Of a DNA stretch of 64,000 nt, positions 61,201 through 64,000 are shown piece by piece. The DNA is from a bacterium (lineage in GTDB: Bacteria > Bdellovibrionota_B > Oligoflexia > Silvanigrellales > Silvanigrellaceae): assembly GCA_009918675.1 (NCBI GenBank), contig RGDM01000008.1, positions 1 through 64,000 on the forward strand. The letters are read 5' to 3'. The position numbers and the translations under genes are program-made. Position 1 is the first letter of the stretch, and each line of letters starts with the position of its first letter. The notes under the pieces were generated by a model, which was not told where the DNA came from, did not search any database, and saw only the letters and a program-made list of their open reading frames with translations.

Positions 61201-61802
61201 GCAGTTTCAAAGTTGCGGGAGGAACCGGTGCCTTGCCGGCCTGGATTGAGATCGCGCAAACACTGATCCGAGAGCAGCGATTTGCTGAAAAATTAGTTTG
61301 GCAGCCGATGGTTGAAAAGAAGCTCAACGAGATTCCTTTCGATTATGGCAGCGACGTGCAACGCCTTACCGTTCAGGTGCATGGGGCCTCGGCTTCTAAC
61401 GATGAATCAGACGGAAGTGATGACTCCCGAGCGGATTTGAATTCTGTCATCGACGATTATGCTGCGAGTGCAAACGCCTTCTTTCGAGTGGCGCTGAGCG
61501 GAAAGTACGGCGATGGAGTGTTTAGTCCGACCCGTCGGGTGGCCCCTTACATTGCCCGTGTCAAAGAATCTTCGTTAAAACCGCAAGCCCCAGTGGCGCT
61601 AGGGCAACCTCCTTTGCCAGGAAGAGACTCACCACCAGCGAATAATTCAGCACCTGCGCCAACCCCCGCTTCGGGCGATATGGCAAAAAATGCCGTCCCC
61701 AATCCTCAGGCAAACCCAGGCAAGGAAAATCTGACACCTGATTTCCCTATTCCCAAGTTCAAGATTGACGATACGTTCAACAGCGAGGACCCAATCAACT
61801 AA
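58248..61802 (+). CDS. mrcA: Penicillin-binding protein 1A (bifunctional), unusually long
   Basis: 1184 aa from the ATG at 58248 (ATGA overlap with exoA). An N-terminal membrane anchor precedes GT51: VIAAEDDTFYNHRGVNF (catalytic Glu91), EGASTITQQTVKNLY and RFSKDEILEFYLNQ. The transpeptidase has SxxK GSTFK (Ser480-Lys483), SxN SEN (537-539) and FGKTGTTNDY (Lys935). Between SxxK and KTG lie about 455 residues, roughly twice usual, with a charged helical insertion near 640-720 (EARAAVARAKSLAQSKALLS). The C-terminus adds about 150 low-complexity Pro/Asn-rich residues. It builds and cross-links peptidoglycan. Confidence 0.93.
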   Translation: MNKVIVGLVALGCCIIAPPAALGGFAFFEVLSGNYDHLKKERILEILSKESMLYYSDGTTQLGSLFGSEHRQYVRLKDIPKVIQQGVIAAEDDTFYNHRGVNFISTARAVFRNLVMGRREGASTITQQTVKNLYGRPVTNMKAKFEEAINAFKMERRFSKDEILEFYLNQFHVTGNGRGVGVAAKYYFDKEVIDLTLTEAAFISGSVKGPERYNPFTKRALAAQNRAKADAKVRKNYVLRRMLENKFITQAEFDAAAKEEVPFKQGKFQFNELFITELVQRQLGRKEVLSALNAESAEEVGSMGLRITTTLDQSVQQGALYGVRQNLSRLEMILTGFEKSSQQNFISIQRPEIHGFYVGKILQISKEKGKETATLGFGIPECFVPSEAIDRVAKITDQAIYRGLDKSKAALLQQLNVGEYVLASIREQRPDGRLICDLERQPRVQGGAIVLDKGRVVAMVGGYAPHEYNRAVFAKRQPGSTFKTLTYYPAIQLGWHILEPLLNTRNVYTWQGQFYYPRPDHSPETLETTFAGAGAKSENLASVWLLAHLLDHLTFSQFKDLLVQLELASSGENESEAASRLASKYNVRLVEANLRAGLFGAIKGELLDDVAVSHDRRLRFLVKSMNYGNGFEAESARVAASKPKAMPEKERQIRLQVLKNNFLRWQALREEARAAVARAKSLAQSKALLSKEDLAALAPFYAVENAIVFQQGDPFQIGTVTPLLQTPQARVLRAEEVVSLAEANPSLFSEESVLLDGVLPMSLVAELKEQIDAKYKTIADAPAMEKLFWHDDFRYSLGMIYAQKMTKQMGIESEVQWVPSFPLGANVVTLAELSLAYQTILQGKTYRFFNTDQENQLLIIKRIEDEQGNLLWEAEEQEHQLVDQFFSAPMLSVLRGTVTNGTARAANRTVILRSKNPQEDALLEKAGLRIPIFGKTGTTNDYVNATYVGFLPYPKDAGTKTLSPENAFTVAAYVGYDTNEPMRRRSFKVAGGTGALPAWIEIAQTLIREQRFAEKLVWQPMVEKKLNEIPFDYGSDVQRLTVQVHGASASNDESDGSDDSRADLNSVIDDYAASANAFFRVALSGKYGDGVFSPTRRVAPYIARVKESSLKPQAPVALGQPPLPGRDSPPANNSAPAPTPASGDMAKNAVPNPQANPGKENLTPDFPIPKFKIDDTFNSEDPIN

Positions 61803-61873
61803 GGCTTGGGTGTTTGAGCTTCTTTTTTAGGTGCTCTTCCTCGCGGTGGTTTGAAATCGCGGGGAATGCGCCG

Positions 61874-62518
61874 ATGGCGATTGACAACGAAATTCTTGTA
61901 CGCGCGAGAGCTGCGGCATGGCAGCGAGATGCTGATGACGTTTCTCTGCCCAAGGAGTTTCATTCGCTCGTACAGGTGGGAAGAGATGTCTCAACAACTC
62001 TTGAGAATTGGCTTCTCATTTTTTCTTTGCTTTGTGTTTCAGCTGGCGCCTTGTTTCCGTTTTTCTCGACACCATTAACCCGCTCTCAAGTCGCACTCCG
62101 TGCAAGTTCACTGGAAAACAGTGAGGCCCTTGGGTTTGTAACTTTTTTGGGCGAGATTGAAGATCTATCAGGGAGCAAATCCAAAGACATGTTCGGTTGG
62201 GGCGCACTTGATTTGGTGTCGCGCGCATCGCAGGCGCTTGCGCCCTACCTGCAAACTTGCCGCGCTCAAGTACAGGGCGACCCAAAGGGATTATCTTTTC
62301 GCTTCGACGTTAAGATTGACGTGAAGAAACCCGGATTCACGGTCAATGGCCTATTGGATGGTCAAGACAAAGAACCAGCAGTGGCAACCTGCCTGCGCGA
62401 TAAAATCAATGGCCTTGTCATTTCCGATTTTGCCAACCTGCGCGCCGCTCCCCCTAAGTCATATCGAATGAGATTAAGTGTGGATATGGCGCACGGATCT
62501 GACGGTGGTGTTCCTTAG
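61874..62518 (+). CDS. Small membrane protein, possibly AgmX/PglI C-terminal-like
   Basis: 214 aa from the ATG at 61874. One membrane segment (NWLLIFSLLCVSAGALFPFF) follows a short cytoplasmic part; the periplasmic region (SRASQALAPYLQTCRAQVQG, LSFRFDVKIDVKKPGFTVNG, AVATCLRDKINGL) has two Cys and the order of the AgmX/PglI C-terminal domain. That domain occurs in gliding and TonB/energiser-like proteins, but the match is weak. It may be in one operon with PBP1A. Its 3' end overlaps the convergent gene by 4 nt. Confidence 0.5.
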   Translation: MAIDNEILVRARAAAWQRDADDVSLPKEFHSLVQVGRDVSTTLENWLLIFSLLCVSAGALFPFFSTPLTRSQVALRASSLENSEALGFVTFLGEIEDLSGSKSKDMFGWGALDLVSRASQALAPYLQTCRAQVQGDPKGLSFRFDVKIDVKKPGFTVNGLLDGQDKEPAVATCLRDKINGLVISDFANLRAAPPKSYRMRLSVDMAHGSDGGVP

Positions 62519-64000
62519 AATTTGCTTTGTTCGCTGGGCTTGTCGGCGGGAGTGCGCTCAGGATCCACAACTGGTTTTACAACACCCGCTTTCAGCATCT
62601 CCTGACTCCAGGCAATCGGCTGATACTTCTTCACCCGCTCCTGAATGATGCCAATGTGCTTCTGACTTTTCACAACAAAATGTGAGCTGACTTGTGCTTG
62701 TGCCATAACGCTTGCCAATGCGCCTGCTCCGGTGCCGGAGGCAAATTCGATTGGATGCAAGCGTGTTGCCGAATTGGTGTGAAATGTCTGCGCCATGGTT
62801 TTGCCTGCAACCAGTAGGTTTTCAATTTTTGCATGTGTGAGCGCGCGCAAAGGAATTGTAAATGGCTTTGGAAATGGCGAATAACCAGGTGCACTGCTCG
62901 CGGTTGCGCAACGTTCTCCATTGACGTTCGGATTGCGGCTTGGGTGTCGATCGGCAGCGTAAGCACCGATACCGATGCTGTCGTCGAATTGCGTGCCTTT
63001 GAAGATCTCGCCATAGCGCAGAACGTATGGATTCCCATCGAAATTAAAGCCAATACTGCGACGTGTATCGCGGATGTATGGAACTTTACTCAAGCCAAAA
63101 GGTGCACCAAGTGATTCGGAGAGAACGATATGTGGACCAATATCACGTGCCGAGCCATTCCAGGTCACTTTGGCATTGTCGCGGAGATGGTCGACCCAAC
63201 CCAGAGCTTGGAGTTCGGCCTCGGCCAGAGCAGCGATGTCAATGCCGCCTTGCCAATTGTCTTTCGACTGCGCGCGCGCTTTGTCGAACGGCAGAAAGAG
63301 ATAGCGGTAGGGATAATCGTTGCCAAGCTCCCAGTTTTGATTCGAGATGTCGCCAATCTGAGCGGATGGGAAAAAGCCATAAACTTTTTCTTTGCGTTCC
63401 ACGGGGCCCACCACAATACGCCGATACAACCACACTTCATCAAATGTAAAGGCACGCGAGTTGGTTGCAATGCTGTAGAGTGAGCTTCCTTGTGCAAGTA
63501 AGCCACGGCTCACCAAGCTCTTCTTATATGCTTCAATCTGCGGACGGATCTCACTCGCCCAGCGACCACCCGCCAATGCGGAGTCGGGCACAGGCGTTTC
63601 ATTGAGTCGAAGCGTCATCGGATAAACAATCGCTTGGCCGCAGGTTTCCTGTGTTCCTTGCCCAACGGGGGCATCGTCATTGCGTTCCATTCCCTGCAGA
63701 TACGAAGAACCACTTAAAACAAGCAGCTCGCCCCATTCGGTTGCGTCGACCACAACCGGGAAATACGCCTTTCCTCCGCTCACAGACTTCTTCGGACCCG
63801 TCAGTGTATAAACTGTCTTTTTGAATGTGGCTGAGTTCTCGGGATCGTACCAATCTTTGACTTGTTCAGACAGTCTCTCAGGAACCTTTCCAATGGCACG
63901 GCGTTGAATCACTGTGACAGTTGAAATTCGGCTATCAACAGCGGTGACGGATTTGACAACCGTGTTGCGGAGAATCCGCAGTCGTCCGCTGCTTTCGTAA
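62515..64000 (-). CDS. FAD-dependent oxidoreductase, C-terminal part (continues beyond the window)
   Basis: On the minus strand the frame is open from the window edge at 64000 to the stop at 62515; an apparent start at 63912 is internal because upstream codons (VVKSVTAVDSRISTVTVIQ) still look coding. FAD_oxidored-type features: VVVDATEWGELL, YIRDTRRSIGF, PFTIPLRALTHAKIENLLVAGKTMAQTFHTNSATR and a GAGALASVMAQ end. These enzymes act on varied substrates and often have a signal peptide. The N-terminus lies outside the window. Confidence 0.85.
   Translation of the reverse strand, partial: YESSGRLRILRNTVVKSVTAVDSRISTVTVIQRRAIGKVPERLSEQVKDWYDPENSATFKKTVYTLTGPKKSVSGGKAYFPVVVDATEWGELLVLSGSSYLQGMERNDDAPVGQGTQETCGQAIVYPMTLRLNETPVPDSALAGGRWASEIRPQIEAYKKSLVSRGLLAQGSSLYSIATNSRAFTFDEVWLYRRIVVGPVERKEKVYGFFPSAQIGDISNQNWELGNDYPYRYLFLPFDKARAQSKDNWQGGIDIAALAEAELQALGWVDHLRDNAKVTWNGSARDIGPHIVLSESLGAPFGLSKVPYIRDTRRSIGFNFDGNPYVLRYGEIFKGTQFDDSIGIGAYAADRHPSRNPNVNGERCATASSAPGYSPFPKPFTIPLRALTHAKIENLLVAGKTMAQTFHTNSATRLHPIEFASGTGAGALASVMAQAQVSSHFVVKSQKHIGIIQERVKKYQPIAWSQEMLKAGVVKPVVDPERTPADKPSEQSKF

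Noticed and set aside
1-64000. CRISPR arrays, insertion sequences, integrases, 16S/23S rRNA
   Set aside because: I saw no spaced direct repeats, transposase or integrase motifs, or rRNA sequence. The only repeats noted are the capA 33-mers and homopolymers.

Overview
The window is a gene-dense Gram-negative chromosome segment. I see no insertion sequence, phage or CRISPR array. Lipoproteins, outer-membrane barrels, a LolA, a PBP1A and a cdaA-cdaR-glmM order point to a Bdellovibrionota or deltaproteobacteria-like lineage. The cdaA-cdaR-glmM cluster is unusual in alpha-, beta- and gammaproteobacteria. This placement is inferred from gene content only.

Layout: (1) 1-4.8 kb: a redox two-component pair (RegB/RegA type) followed by a MbnP/MbnH-type copper-protein/di-heme pair. 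The MbnP homologue carries an extra C-terminal part with two CxxCH motifs. (2) 4.9-5.1 kb: tRNA-Thr and tRNA-Phe. (3) 5.1-12.6 kb: a compact Tad/Flp pilus locus in two divergent arms, with a DUF192-like domain joined to the secretin and one short TadB/TadC-like protein. (4) 12.6-17.6 kb: a frameshifted lipoprotein gene, proC, a small lipoprotein, and a three-gene operon of two predicted outer-membrane proteins around a HEFGH metalloprotease-like lipoprotein. (5) 17.7-28.3 kb: HU, lgt, a degenerate TrpC-like protein, trpD, a hydrolase, glmM, cdaR, cdaA (c-di-AMP synthase), lolA, a LOG-family enzyme and an EamA-like permease. (6) 28.4-39.8 kb: ribA, capA, a P5C dehydrogenase gene, a CCA-adding/poly(A) polymerase-family gene, an Agl23-like membrane protein with a disturbed 3' end, an alpha/beta hydrolase, der and an RsmB-like methyltransferase. 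(7) 39.9-47.0 kb: a tightly coupled plus-strand run of a lipid kinase, an unknown-domain/acyl-ACP-reductase-like fusion, a BtaA-like DUF3419 enzyme, a LolA-like protein and a DUF1302-like barrel, then a matrixin. (8) 47.0-53.3 kb: fabG, tRNA-Leu, a DUF692-like/DUF2063-like pair that has lost most metal ligands, a two-gene haem-motif operon and a PP2C phosphatase. (9) 53.4-64 kb: an IMPase-TldD fusion, tldE, exoA (with a G9 tract), a very large PBP1A, a small membrane protein and the end of an FAD oxidoreductase gene.

The strongest candidates for undescribed biology are the degenerate MNIO-like pair (48.1-49.7 kb), the lipid-modification/export cassette (39.9-46.1 kb), the haem-bearing MbnP, and the DUF192-secretin and IMPase-TldD fusions. 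All family calls come from reading motifs by eye; no database search was run.
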